Below, piece by piece: positions 17,540 to 25,731 of a stretch of DNA of 64,000 nt. Position numbers and translations under genes: made by a program. The stretch's first letter is position 1. Every line of letters starts with the position of its first letter. The notes under the pieces were generated by a model. That model worked only from the letters and a program-made list of their open reading frames with translations, did not search any database and was not told the DNA's origin. Source of the DNA: Halobaculum roseum (lineage in GTDB: Archaea; Halobacteriota; Halobacteria; Halobacteriales; Haloferacaceae); assembly GCF_019880245.1 (NCBI RefSeq), contig NZ_CP082286.1, positions 2,560,521 through 2,624,520 on the forward strand. The letters run 5' to 3'.

Positions 17540-18085
17540 ATGCGCGACTCCACCGACGACGCCGTCACGGACGCGGAGCTGATCGCCGCGCTTCGGGACG
17601 CGGAGGCCGTCCTGTTCGGCGAGTTCGAACTCGCCCACGGGGGGACGAGCGACTACTACGTCGACAAGTACCGCTTCGAGACGGATCCCACGTGTCTGGG
17701 CCTCGTCGCCCGGGCGTACGCCGAGCGCGTCGGCGAGGCGAAGCTCGCCGGCGTCGCACTCGGCGCCGTCCCGCTGGTGGCCGCGACCGCCGTCGAGACC
17801 GGTTCCCCGTACGTCATCGTCCGCAAGGCGGCCAAGGAGTACGGCACCGGGAACCGGATCGAGGGGGCCCTCGACGAGGGCGAGGAGGTCGTCGTGCTCG
17901 AGGACATCGCCACGACCGGCCAGTCCGCCCTCGACGCCGTCGAGGCGCTGCGGGAGGCGGGTGCGACCGTGAACAAGGTGCTCGTCGTCGTCGACCGCGA
18001 GGAGGGCGCCGCGGAGCTGCTCGCGGACCACGACGTGGAGCTGGAGTCGCTGCTGACGGCGACGCGCCTGCTCGAGGACAGGTAG
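17540..18085 (+). CDS. pyrE: Orotate phosphoribosyltransferase
   Basis: A 181-residue type I phosphoribosyltransferase. The PRPP-binding loop [11 protein letters not shown] lies at 119-129, and the orotate-site [13 protein letters not shown] region at 33-45. [14 protein letters not shown] (97-110) is the flexible catalytic loop. It converts orotate and PRPP to OMP in pyrimidine synthesis. The start at ATG 17540 follows a short gap from the previous gene. A strong hairpin follows the stop. Confidence 0.92.
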   Translation: MRDSTDDAVTDAELIAALRDAEAVLFGEFELAHGGTSDYYVDKYRFETDPTCLGLVARAYAERVGEAKLAGVALGAVPLVAATAVETGSPYVIVRKAAKEYGTGNRIEGALDEGEEVVVLEDIATTGQSALDAVEALREAGATVNKVLVVVDREEGAAELLADHDVELESLLTATRLLEDR

Positions 18086-18114
18086 CGTCCGGCCGCGTCG
18101 GAAGCGTTTCTTCG

Positions 18115-18143
18115 CCGAAAACACTCGGAACCCGTGTTTTCGG
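18115..18143 (+). terminator. Hairpin terminator of pyrE
   Basis: A perfect 10-bp inverted repeat, CCGAAAACAC/GTGTTTTCGG, with a 9-base loop, 30 bases after the pyrE stop. The 3' arm carries a TTTT tract. Either the hairpin or the T tract could terminate the transcript. Confidence 0.6.
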
Positions 18144-18231
18144 CCGTCGTTACCGGTCGCCAGTGGCGGATCGACGATCTAGCCACACATACGCAAGACT
18201 GGCAGATCGACGGATGATCGAATCCGAAGTG

Positions 18232-18244
18232 TTCATACTTGCAC
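18232..18244 (+). promoter_or_regulatory. Promoter of the PRTase regulator with possible operator
   Basis: TTCATACTT is centred 25 bases before ATG 18261. It contains CATACTTG, whose reverse complement CAAGTATG recurs at 19356-19363, just before the NCS2 permease start. Confidence 0.4.
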
Positions 18245-18260
18245 GAACGAGCATAGATCC

Positions 18261-18974
18261 ATGAACAGGGCCGAGAAGGCCGCCCTGCAGTTGCAGGCGG
18301 TCGCCGTGTTGCGGACGCTGAAGGAGACGCGAACGTACGACGAACTCGCCGAGGTGACCGGCCTGCCGGCGGGCGATCTGAACCGCTACGTCAACGGGCA
18401 CGTCCTCCCGGGCGCCGAGCGCGCCCAGGAGGTCGTCGGCGGCATCGGTCACGAGACGCTCGCCGCGGAGCTCGAAGCGCGCATCGGCTTCGACGACGAG
18501 GGGTACGTCGACAACTCCGGCGTCGTGTTCGACCAGCCGTTCCTCGATCTGGTCGCGCCCGTCGCCGCCGAGTCGTTCGCCTTCGAGACGCCCGACGTGG
18601 TGCTCACGGCCGCGACCGACGGGATCACCCTCGGCGCGGCGATGGCGAGCCACTTCGACGCCCGCGTCGCCTACGCGAAGAAGTCGAAGGAGACCGCCGT
18701 CGAGGAGTTCATCGAGTCGCGCCAGCGGCTCGCCTCAGGGATCGAGCTGACGTACTACCTCCCCGCGGGCGCCATCGACGCCGGCGAGTCCGTGCTCGTC
18801 GTCGACGACCTCATCCGGTCGGGCGAGACGCAGGAGCTGCTGCTCGACATCGCGCTTCAGGCCGACGCCGACGTGACCGGCGTGTTCGCGCTCATCGCCG
18901 TCGGCGACGAGGGGACCGACCGGGCGTCGGAGATCACCGACGCGCCGGTGGGTGCGTTGACGCGGTTCGAGTAA
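18261..18974 (+). CDS. PRTase-fold transcription regulator with N-terminal helix-turn-helix (PurR/GfcR-like)
   Basis: A 237-residue protein. The N-terminal 60 residues form an HTH (YDELAEVTGLPAGDLNRYVNG). The rest is a type I phosphoribosyltransferase fold with the PRPP loop VLVVDDLIRSGET (178-190). This layout is shared with bacterial PurR and haloarchaeal GfcR, where the PRTase domain senses rather than catalyses. The N-terminus differs from the GfcR sequence I remember, so it is more likely a paralogue controlling nucleobase salvage. Support comes from the next gene, an NCS2 purine permease in the same orientation. Confidence 0.75.
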   Translation: MNRAEKAALQLQAVAVLRTLKETRTYDELAEVTGLPAGDLNRYVNGHVLPGAERAQEVVGGIGHETLAAELEARIGFDDEGYVDNSGVVFDQPFLDLVAPVAAESFAFETPDVVLTAATDGITLGAAMASHFDARVAYAKKSKETAVEEFIESRQRLASGIELTYYLPAGAIDAGESVLVVDDLIRSGETQELLLDIALQADADVTGVFALIAVGDEGTDRASEITDAPVGALTRFE

Positions 18975-19008
18975 GGCGAGGCCGACCGCAGGGAGGCCTC
19001 GGAAGTAC

Positions 19009-19035
19009 GGCGGAGCGGTCCCGTGCCGCTCCGCC
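19009..19035 (-). repeat. Dispersed hairpin module (perfect 10-bp stem)
   Basis: GGCGGAGCGG, 7-base loop, CCGCTCCGCC. Its reverse complement matches 41028-41054 in 26 of 27 bases. It belongs to a family of GGCGG-type intergenic hairpins also found at 19078-19105, 22437-22603 and 41100-41160. Confidence 0.75.
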
Positions 19036-19142
19036 CACAGAAAGAGCGTCGTCGAGCGAAGCGAGACGACGGAATTCGGCGGCGAGGTCTTCGTGCCGAG
19101 CCGCCCACAGAAAGAGCGTCGTCGAGCGAAGCGAGACGACGG
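19031..19142. repeat. Perfect 42-bp direct repeat (two copies, 70-bp period)
   Basis: CCGCCCACAGAAAGAGCGTC and its continuation to GACGACGG is present at 19031-19072 and again, unchanged, at 19101-19142. Each copy holds the GTCGTC...GACGAC inner palindrome. With the flanking GGCGGC/GCCGCC hairpins it forms a two-hairpin module. It fills most of the gap between the PRTase regulator and the NCS2 permease. Confidence 0.85.
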
Positions 19143-19302
19143 TAAACGGCGGCGAGCTTGTGGGCGAGCCGCTCATGGTGCGACAGCGAGTATTCCGATG
19201 CGCGACCGATTCTCGTCGATTGTCGCCGCCGCGGTCGGTTTGTTTCGTGTCGCCGTCGGCGAGACGGACGGCTCGGGACAACGTACTGACGCTTCCGTCC
19301 CG

Positions 19303-19354
19303 ACTAATATCCACATTAGTGCATATATTGTCGGGAAAAAGCCGAACGCTTAAG
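19303..19354 (+). promoter_or_regulatory. NCS2 permease promoter region with inverted repeat
   Basis: ACTAAT-N6-ATTAGT (19303-19320) is a perfect 6-bp inverted repeat in an AT-rich patch. CTTAAG (19349-19354) is a TATA-like box 27 bases before ATG 19379. The repeat lies where an activator or repressor of the permease could bind. Confidence 0.5.
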
Positions 19355-19378
19355 CCAAGTATGCACAAGTGTGGCGAC

Positions 19379-20833
19379 ATGGGGCTGCAACAGCAGTTGG
19401 CGGAGTACTTCAACTTCGACGAGCTCGGGACGGATCTCCGGACTGAGGTCGTGGCCGGGATCACGACGTTCCTGACGATGAGCTACATCGTCATCGTCAA
19501 TCCGAGCATCCTCGCGGTGGCGATCGTGAACGGGCCGGGGCCCGACATCGGCCGGTCGTTGCCCGAGGTCCAGCAGATGATCGCGGTGGTGACGCTCATC
19601 TCCGCGGCGGTCGCGACGCTCGTGATGGCGCTGTACGCGAAGCGGCCGTTCGGGCAGGCACCCGGGCTCGGGCTGAACGCGTTCTTCGCGTTCACGGTCG
19701 TGCTCGGGCTCGGCGTCCCGTGGAACACCGCGCTCGCGGCGGTCGTCGTCGAGGGGATCGTGTTCATGCTGCTCACCGTCGCCGGAGCGCGTGAGTACGT
19801 GATCAAGCTGTTCCCCGAGCCGGTGAAGTTCGCGGTCGGGGGCGGTATCGGGCTGTTCCTCGCCATCATCGGGTTGGAAGCGATGCGCGTCGTCGCCTCC
19901 GACCCCGCGACGTACGTCCAGTTCTCGCCGGTGTTCGCGCAGGACCCGGTCGCCGTGTTGTCGGTCGTCGGGTTGTTCCTCACGTTCATGCTGTACGCCC
20001 GCGGCGTCCCGGGGAGCATCGTCTTCGGGATCCTCGGGACGAGCGTGCTCGGGTGGATCGTGTCGACGCTCGGCTACTCCGCGTACGCCGTTCCCGACGA
20101 CGCCGGCTTCGTCCTCGCCGACGCGTCGCTGTCGCCGGCGCTGGACACGCTGACGTACTCGGCGGCCGGCTACGACATCACGCCGCTCGTCGGCGCGTTC
20201 GTCTCCGGGTTCTCGAACGTGGACGCGTTCGCGTTCGCGCTCATCGTGTTCACGTTCTTCTTCGTCGACTTCTTCGACACCGCCGGCACGCTGGTCGGCG
20301 TCTCGCAGGTCGCGGGCTTCCTCGACGAGGACGGCAACCTCCCCGACATCGACAGGCCGCTGATGGCCGACGCGATCGGCACCACCGTGGGCGGCATCCT
20401 CGGCACCTCGACGGTGACGACGTACATCGAGTCCGCCGCCGGCGTCGAGGAGGGCGGCCGTTCGGGGATGACTGCGCTGGTCATCGCGGTGCTGTTCGTG
20501 TTCTCGCTCGCGGCCGTGCCGCTCGCGGCGGCCGTGCCGATCTGGGCGAGCCACATCGCGCTCGTCGCCATCGCGGTGCTCATGCTGCGCAACCTGGTCG
20601 ACATCGACTGGGCCGACTACACCAACGCGGTGCCCGCGGGGCTGACGATCCTCGTGATGCCGTTCACCTACTCCATCGCCTACGGTATCGCGGCGGGCAT
20701 CGTCTCGTACCCGCTGGTCAAGGTCGCCGCCGGCGAGTACGACGACGTCCGCCCGGGCCACTGGGTGCTCGCGGCCGCGTTCGTCGCCTACTTCTTCGTC
20801 CGGACGGGCGGCGTCCTCGGCGGCGCGCTCTGA
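19379..20833 (+). CDS. NCS2/AzgA-type purine (guanine/hypoxanthine/adenine) permease
   Basis: A 484-residue polytopic membrane protein. Family signatures are GQAPGLGLNAFFAFTVV, the repeated Asp/Glu-rich FFFVDFFDTAGTLVGV segment, and GTSTVTTYIESAAGVEEGG, as in the AzgA branch of nucleobase transporters. It probably imports purine bases with protons. The ATG at 19379 has a TATA-like box 27 bases upstream; an in-frame ATG at 19361 would add six residues. It follows the PRTase-type regulator, which may sense PRPP and control it. Confidence 0.88.
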   Translation: MGLQQQLAEYFNFDELGTDLRTEVVAGITTFLTMSYIVIVNPSILAVAIVNGPGPDIGRSLPEVQQMIAVVTLISAAVATLVMALYAKRPFGQAPGLGLNAFFAFTVVLGLGVPWNTALAAVVVEGIVFMLLTVAGAREYVIKLFPEPVKFAVGGGIGLFLAIIGLEAMRVVASDPATYVQFSPVFAQDPVAVLSVVGLFLTFMLYARGVPGSIVFGILGTSVLGWIVSTLGYSAYAVPDDAGFVLADASLSPALDTLTYSAAGYDITPLVGAFVSGFSNVDAFAFALIVFTFFFVDFFDTAGTLVGVSQVAGFLDEDGNLPDIDRPLMADAIGTTVGGILGTSTVTTYIESAAGVEEGGRSGMTALVIAVLFVFSLAAVPLAAAVPIWASHIALVAIAVLMLRNLVDIDWADYTNAVPAGLTILVMPFTYSIAYGIAAGIVSYPLVKVAAGEYDDVRPGHWVLAAAFVAYFFVRTGGVLGGAL

Positions 20834-20929
20834 GGAACGGACACGGGCAAGGGCGGGATCCCCGACCCGATTCCCGCCGCGCCGTGACGGAGCACAAGAG
20901 TTTCCACCCCGCACCCCTCCGTTCGCAGT

Positions 20930-22348
20930 ATGGCTCTCTCCCTCCCTCTCTCCAGACGTACGGCCGCCCGCGTGCTCGTCGGGCTGGTCGTCGTCGGGCT
21001 GTTCGCGCCCGCGGCCGTCCAGGCGTTCGTCCCGGGCGACTCGGGCACGCCTGGAACCGTCGGACTCGAGGCCGGAACGATCGACTCGGAGGCCAGCAAC
21101 GACACCGTGGTCGCGATCCAGGGCTTCCACTTCCAGGGACAGGGATCACAGAAGAAACCCGCCCGGCTCGTCCAGGTGACGCCCGACGGCTCGACCGACT
21201 GGGTGTACGACGGCTCGAACCTGAACGCCCGGTGGTTCTACGACGTCGACCCGCTGGCGAACGGGAACCTGCTCGTCGTCGGCACGAACGCCGGCGGGAC
21301 GGTCGTCGCGGAACTCGACCGCGAGACGCGAGAGCCGGTCTGGACCGAGCGCTTCGACTTCAAGGACACTCACGACGTGGAGATGCTCCCGAGCGGGAAC
21401 CTGCTGATCGCCAATATGCGTAACTGGAACGAGGAGGAGCAGCGCTCGGACGACCGCATCCTCGTGTACAACCGCTCGACCGAGGAGATCGACTGGCAGT
21501 GGACGTTCAGAAACCACTACCCCAACTCGACCGACGGCGGCTTCAGCGAGGACTGGACGCACGTCAACGACGTCGACCGCATCGCCGAGGGGCAGTACCT
21601 CGTCTCCCCGCGTAACTTCGATCAGGCGATCGTGGTGAACCGCTCGACGAAGGAGATCGACTACCGCCTCGGCGAGGACGACAACCACGATATCATGAAC
21701 GAGCAGCACAACCCCGACTGGCTCGTCAGCGAGGACGGGAACCCGACGATCCTCGTCGCCGACTCCGAGAACGACCGCGTCGTCGAGTACGAGCGCCGCG
21801 ACGGCGAGTGGGTCGAGGTGTGGGAGGTCGGCACCGGACAGCTCTCGTGGCCCCGGGACGCCGACCGCCTGCCGAACGGGAACACGCTCATCACCGACTC
21901 GCTCAACCACCGCGTCATCGAGGTGACGCCGCAGGGGGAGATCGTCTGGGAGTACTACGCCACCTGGGGCCCGTACGACGCCGAGCGCATCGGCACGGGC
22001 GCCGAGTCCAACGGCCCGACGATGGCCGATCAGGGCGTCTCCGGGAGCTACCAGATCTACGGCTCGGCCGGCCTCATCGAGGGCACAGGCGGCTCGCTGA
22101 CGTTCGCCGGGGCGGTGCAGAACACGTTCGCGGGCACCCCCCTGGGCGCCCCGGCTCAGGAGTTCGCGACGCGGTGGGCCCACGTCACGCCGTGGATCCG
22201 CCCGGCCTGGATGGGCTCGTGGGCGTTCGCCGGCGCCCTCGCCGGGACGATCCTCCTGTTCGGCTGGGCGTTCGGGGAGGCGTTCGCCGAGCGAGACTCG
22301 ATCCGACGGGGCATGCAGAAGGCAGCGCGAGACATCCGCGCGCGCTGA
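20930..22348 (+). CDS. Arylsulfotransferase-like beta-propeller membrane protein
   Basis: A 472-residue protein. It has an N-terminal signal or membrane segment (about 14-32), then a propeller with repeated 'G..LV...N.r.vE....G...W' motifs (for example LPNGNTLITDSLNHRVIEV). A C-terminal membrane helix (about 428-450) and a short basic tail follow. It matches the arylsulfotransferase (ASST) family in haloarchaea, though the catalytic His of bacterial ASST cannot be assigned with certainty. The propeller would face outside, anchored at both ends. Confidence 0.75.
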   Translation: MALSLPLSRRTAARVLVGLVVVGLFAPAAVQAFVPGDSGTPGTVGLEAGTIDSEASNDTVVAIQGFHFQGQGSQKKPARLVQVTPDGSTDWVYDGSNLNARWFYDVDPLANGNLLVVGTNAGGTVVAELDRETREPVWTERFDFKDTHDVEMLPSGNLLIANMRNWNEEEQRSDDRILVYNRSTEEIDWQWTFRNHYPNSTDGGFSEDWTHVNDVDRIAEGQYLVSPRNFDQAIVVNRSTKEIDYRLGEDDNHDIMNEQHNPDWLVSEDGNPTILVADSENDRVVEYERRDGEWVEVWEVGTGQLSWPRDADRLPNGNTLITDSLNHRVIEVTPQGEIVWEYYATWGPYDAERIGTGAESNGPTMADQGVSGSYQIYGSAGLIEGTGGSLTFAGAVQNTFAGTPLGAPAQEFATRWAHVTPWIRPAWMGSWAFAGALAGTILLFGWAFGEAFAERDSIRRGMQKAARDIRAR

Positions 22349-22436
22349 GCGCCGCCGACGCGGTATTCGGTCGTCTCGGCCGTTCGCTACGCCATCGGTT
22401 GACGGTACGCTTAATAGGCGGCTCGGCCCGATTCTT

Positions 22437-22603
22437 GGGCGGCTCGGCACGGGGACCTCGCCGCCGTCCCCCGTCGTCTCGCTCGTTCGCTCCGCTCACT
22501 CGCTCGACGACGCACACTTGATGGGCGGCTCGGCACGGGGACCTCGCCGCCGTCCCCCGTCGTCTCGCTCGTTCGCTCCGCTCACTCGCTCGACGACGCA
22601 CAC
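22437..22603. repeat. Tandem duplication of an 81-bp hairpin module
   Basis: Bases 22437-22517 recur without change at 22523-22603, separated by TTGAT. Each copy begins GGGCGGCTCGGCACGGGGAC, has a GGCGGC/GCCGCC hairpin, then a GTCGTC...GACGAC hairpin. A partial third unit precedes them (22416-22430). The same module family occurs near 19.0 and 41.0 kb. Confidence 0.9.
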
Positions 22604-22625
22604 GACGCACGCGTTCCGCAAACAC

Positions 22626-22650
22626 CTTATATCGACGTGGGCAAACCCAC
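22626..22650 (+). promoter_or_regulatory. Promoter of the ATP synthase operon
   Basis: CTTATATC (22626-22633) is a clear TATA box 36 bases before the atpH ATG, implying a leader of about 10 bases. GTGGG-CAAA-CCCAC (22637-22650) is an inverted repeat between the TATA box and the expected transcription start and could be an operator. Confidence 0.6.
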
Positions 22651-22665
22651 AGACGACGAGTATCC

Positions 22666-22998
22666 ATGCCGAGACCCGAAGTTCTCGAACGCGTGAAGGA
22701 GGCCGAAGCCGATGCCGAGGAGATCGTCGCCGAGGCCGAGGCCGACCGCGAGGCGCGGATCTCGGAGGCCCGGTCGGAGGCCGACGAGATCGTCGCCGAG
22801 GCCGAAGCCGAGGCCGACCGCATCGAGCAGGAGCGCCTCGACGAAGCGCGCGAACAGATCGAGGAGAAACGGGAGGAGACCATCGCGGCGGGCCGCCGCG
22901 AGCGGAACGAACTCGTCGACGAGGCGAGCGACCGGATCGACGAGGTCGTCGAGTTCGCGGTGGAACGGTTCGAGGAGGCGGTACATGCTCAGGCCTGA
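22666..22998 (+). CDS. atpH: A-type ATP synthase subunit H (peripheral stalk)
   Basis: A 110-residue, nearly all-helical protein made of Glu/Ala-rich heptads (EEIVAEAEADREARISEA type), as expected for the coiled-coil peripheral stalk partner of subunit E. First gene of the atp cluster. It overlaps atpI by 14 bases. AtpH and AtpE together brace the A3B3 head against the membrane stator. Confidence 0.85.
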   Translation: MPRPEVLERVKEAEADAEEIVAEAEADREARISEARSEADEIVAEAEAEADRIEQERLDEAREQIEEKREETIAAGRRERNELVDEASDRIDEVVEFAVERFEEAVHAQA

Positions 22999-25249
22999 GC
23001 GGATGAGCAAGGTCTCGGTGACCGGCTCCAAGGCGTACATGGAGTCGGTCATCGAGGCGGTTCACGAGCTGAACCTCCTGCACGTCACCGAGTACGGTGG
23101 CGGCTGGGAGGGATTCGTCCAGGGTAACCCGCAGTCGGGCGCGGAGGACGCGGCCGACAAGCTGGTCACCGTTCGGTCGCTGAAGTCCATGCTCGGCGTC
23201 GAGGACGACGAGGCGGGGCCGACCCGCGTGCTCGACGACGGCGAGCTGACGGCCGAGCTCGAGGAGCTCCGCGAGGAGGTCAACGCGCTCGACGATCGGC
23301 GCGACGAGATCCGCTCGCAGCTGCGGTCCGTCGAGGAGCGCATCGAGGCGGTCGAGCCCTTCGCGGAGCTGGGTATCGACCTCGACCTGCTGCAGGGGTA
23401 CGACTCCCTCCAGGTCGCGGTCGGCGAGGGCGACCGTGACGCCGTCGAGCGCGCCGTGCTCGACGCGCCCGGGCTCACCGAGTACCAGGTGTTCGGCGAC
23501 GACGTGATCGCCGTCTTCGCGCGCCCCGAGCGTGACGCCGACGAGAGCGCCCTCACGGACGCGCTGGTGAGCGCCGAGTTCGCCGCCCACGAGGTACCCG
23601 ACGTCGAGGGCGACAGCGTCTCGCCGGAGGCGTACGTCGACGACCTGGAGAGCCAGCGACAGTCGCTGGAGTCGGACCTCGAATCGGTCGAGGCCGAGAT
23701 CGAGGCGGTGCGGGCGGACGCGGCCGGCTTCCTGCTGGCCGCCGAGGAGAAGCTCGCTATCGAGGTACAGAAGTCGGAGGCCCCCCTGTCGTACGCGACG
23801 ACGCGCAACGCGTTCGTCGCCGAGGGGTGGATCCCCACCGACAGCTACACCGAGTTCAAGTCGGCGGTGCAGGACGCCGTCGGCAGCCACGTCGAGATCG
23901 AGGAGATCGAGCGCGCGTCCTTCGGCGCGGACGGCGAGGTGCAGGTCCGCGAGGACGTGCCGCCGGCCGTCGAGGACGCCGGTCGCGAGGAGGGCGCCGA
24001 GGCGACCGGCGACGGCGAGTCCGAGCAGCGACGCGCGGTCGCGGACGGCGGCGGCTCGGTCGTCATGCGCAACGACGACCCGCCGGTCGTCCAGGACAAC
24101 CCCGGGCTCGTCTCCCCGTTCGAGGTGCTCGTGCAGGCGGTCGGGCGCCCGAACTACCGCGAGTTCGACCCGTCGGTGATCCTGTTCCTCACGTTCCCGG
24201 CGTTCTTCGGGTTCATGATCGGCGACCTCGGATACGGGATCCTCTACACCGCGATCGGGTACTTCCTGTACTCGAACTTCGACTCGAAGGCGTTCAAGTC
24301 CATGGGGGGCGTCACCATCGCCGCGGGGCTGTTCACCGCGGTGTTCGGCGTCTTCTACGGCGAGTTCTTCGGGTTGCACGTCATCTCGACGTACTTCTGG
24401 GAGGGCGTCGTCGGCCTCTCCAGCGCCCCGATCCACAAGGGGCTCCAGCCCGCTGACATCTACTGGGCGCAGGCGTGGCTCGTCGTCTCGACGGTCGTCG
24501 CCCTGTTCCACCTGAACATCGGGTACGTCTTCGGTTTCCTCGAGGAGCTCGAGTTCCACGGGGCGAAGGCGGCCATCACCGAGAAGGGCTCGTGGCTGTT
24601 GGGCATGAACGGCCTCTGGCTGTTCGTGTTCAGCCGGCTGTACGAGGCGAAGAAGCCCGCCTTCATCTTCACCGTCTTCGACGGCTCGGGCGCGGCGCCG
24701 GAGGCGTCCGGCGAGTTCGCCTCCACGGCGTTCGCGCTCGGCTTCAACGGCTTCTCGCCGACCGTCGGCATGCTCGGGCTCGGGCTGTTCGCCCTGGGCG
24801 CGCTCCTGCTGGTGCTCGGCGCGCCGGCGGAGATCCTCGAGATCTTCGACGTGCTCGTGAACGTGCTGAGCTACACTCGTATCGCCGCGGTGCTGCTCGC
24901 GAAGGCGGGGATGGCGTTCGTCGTCAACCTCCTGTTCTTCGGGGCGTACCAGACGGCCGACGGCGAGTTCCACTTCATGCTCACCCACGGCCCCGAGTAC
25001 TACGCCGCCGAGTACGGTCGCGAGGCGATCATGTTCGGCGGGCTGGTCCACGGCGGCGCGGCGGCGCTCGTGGGCGGCCTGGTGATCCTCGTGCTCGGGC
25101 ACCTGCTCGTGCTCGCGCTGGGCGTCACCTCCGCCGGCCTGCAGGCGGTCCGTCTCGAGTACTACGAGTTCTTCTCGAAGTTCTTCGAGGGCGGCGGCAC
25201 GGAGTACGAACCGTTCGGCAGCGAGCGGCGCTTCACCGTCGACGAGTAA
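22985..25249 (+). CDS. atpI: A-type ATP synthase subunit I (membrane stator, a-subunit equivalent)
   Basis: A 754-residue protein. The N-terminal 430 residues are cytoplasmic with coiled coils. The C-terminal part has about seven membrane helices, and R632 in VLSYTRIAAVLLAKAGMA is the half-channel arginine. A low-complexity Glu/Gly/Asp stretch (about 322-365) links the two parts and looks lineage-specific. The start at ATG 22985 (MLRPERMSKVSVTGS) overlaps atpH by 14 bases; an alternative ATG at 23003 would abolish the overlap. It conducts ions past the c-ring. Confidence 0.92.
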   Translation: MLRPERMSKVSVTGSKAYMESVIEAVHELNLLHVTEYGGGWEGFVQGNPQSGAEDAADKLVTVRSLKSMLGVEDDEAGPTRVLDDGELTAELEELREEVNALDDRRDEIRSQLRSVEERIEAVEPFAELGIDLDLLQGYDSLQVAVGEGDRDAVERAVLDAPGLTEYQVFGDDVIAVFARPERDADESALTDALVSAEFAAHEVPDVEGDSVSPEAYVDDLESQRQSLESDLESVEAEIEAVRADAAGFLLAAEEKLAIEVQKSEAPLSYATTRNAFVAEGWIPTDSYTEFKSAVQDAVGSHVEIEEIERASFGADGEVQVREDVPPAVEDAGREEGAEATGDGESEQRRAVADGGGSVVMRNDDPPVVQDNPGLVSPFEVLVQAVGRPNYREFDPSVILFLTFPAFFGFMIGDLGYGILYTAIGYFLYSNFDSKAFKSMGGVTIAAGLFTAVFGVFYGEFFGLHVISTYFWEGVVGLSSAPIHKGLQPADIYWAQAWLVVSTVVALFHLNIGYVFGFLEELEFHGAKAAITEKGSWLLGMNGLWLFVFSRLYEAKKPAFIFTVFDGSGAAPEASGEFASTAFALGFNGFSPTVGMLGLGLFALGALLLVLGAPAEILEIFDVLVNVLSYTRIAAVLLAKAGMAFVVNLLFFGAYQTADGEFHFMLTHGPEYYAAEYGREAIMFGGLVHGGAAALVGGLVILVLGHLLVLALGVTSAGLQAVRLEYYEFFSKFFEGGGTEYEPFGSERRFTVDE

Positions 25250-25261
25250 GCGTCGCGTCGG

Positions 25262-25282
25262 GGGTCGCTCCCGAGGCGACCC
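25262..25282 (+). terminator. Hairpin between atpI and atpK
   Basis: GGGTCGC-N7-GCGACCC, a perfect 7-bp stem 12 bases after the atpI stop. It may attenuate read-through or protect the upstream mRNA end inside the operon. Confidence 0.45.
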
Positions 25283-25388
25283 GCGCCCACGTTGCGGCTT
25301 CGGTCGGACCGATCGAATGGGGTTGGTTGACACGGTAGCGACGCGTGACGACCGTGTATTCGGCCGTCTCGTCGTTCGTTTTGGGAAG

Positions 25389-25396
25389 CTTTATGC
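25389..25396 (+). promoter_or_regulatory. Internal promoter before atpK
   Basis: CTTTATGC, flanked by the AT-rich GTTTTGGGAAG, lies about 60 bases before the atpK ATG. It sits in a 203-base gap that is unusually large for this operon. It would give a leader of about 36 bases. Confidence 0.5.
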
Positions 25397-25452
25397 ACTC
25401 CACAGGTGCAACCACGACTTGTCCGGAGTTAGGCATCCGCCTACCGAATACC

Positions 25453-25710
25453 ATGCTCGAAATCGCACCCGAACTCGCTAACGTTGTACTGCAGGAAGGT
25501 AGTAACGCCCCGGCCATCCCGTCCGCGTCCGCCGCGGCGCTGGCGGTCGGTCTGGCCGCCTTCGGCGCCGGCTATGCCGAGCGCGGCATCGGCTCGGCCG
25601 CCGTCGGCGCCGTCGCCGAGGACGAGGACCTGTTCGTCACGGGCCTGATCTTCACGGTCCTGCCCGAGACCCTCGTCATTCTCGCACTGGTCACCATCTT
25701 CCTGGTCTAA
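25453..25710 (+). CDS. atpK: A-type ATP synthase subunit K (proteolipid, c-subunit)
   Basis: An 85-residue, two-helix proteolipid with a Gly/Ala-rich first helix, a polar loop (AEDEDLF), and the second helix FTVLPETLVILALVTIFLV, whose Glu is the ion-binding carboxylate. One hairpin per subunit, as in bacterial c-subunits. Start ATG 25453 (MLEIAPELANVV) is chosen; the longer frame from 25345 reads through promoter DNA. A separate promoter would help make the many copies needed for the ring. Ion type (H+ or Na+) cannot be settled by eye. Confidence 0.93.
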   Translation: MLEIAPELANVVLQEGSNAPAIPSASAAALAVGLAAFGAGYAERGIGSAAVGAVAEDEDLFVTGLIFTVLPETLVILALVTIFLV

Positions 25711-25731
25711 ACCGCCCCCTCCCTTTCCACC

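Noticed and set aside
18261-18974. Calling the PRTase-type regulator GfcR
   Set aside because: Its N-terminal HTH differs from the GfcR start I recall, and its neighbour is a purine permease, so only the family is named.
19093-19353. 86-codon ORF in the repeat-filled gap before the NCS2 permease
   Set aside because: Reads through the direct repeats; no homologous pattern; its end overlaps the permease promoter.
22349-22665. Possible non-coding RNA gene in the gap before atpH
   Set aside because: The strong hairpins belong to the dispersed repeat family; no promoter is placed to transcribe them separately.
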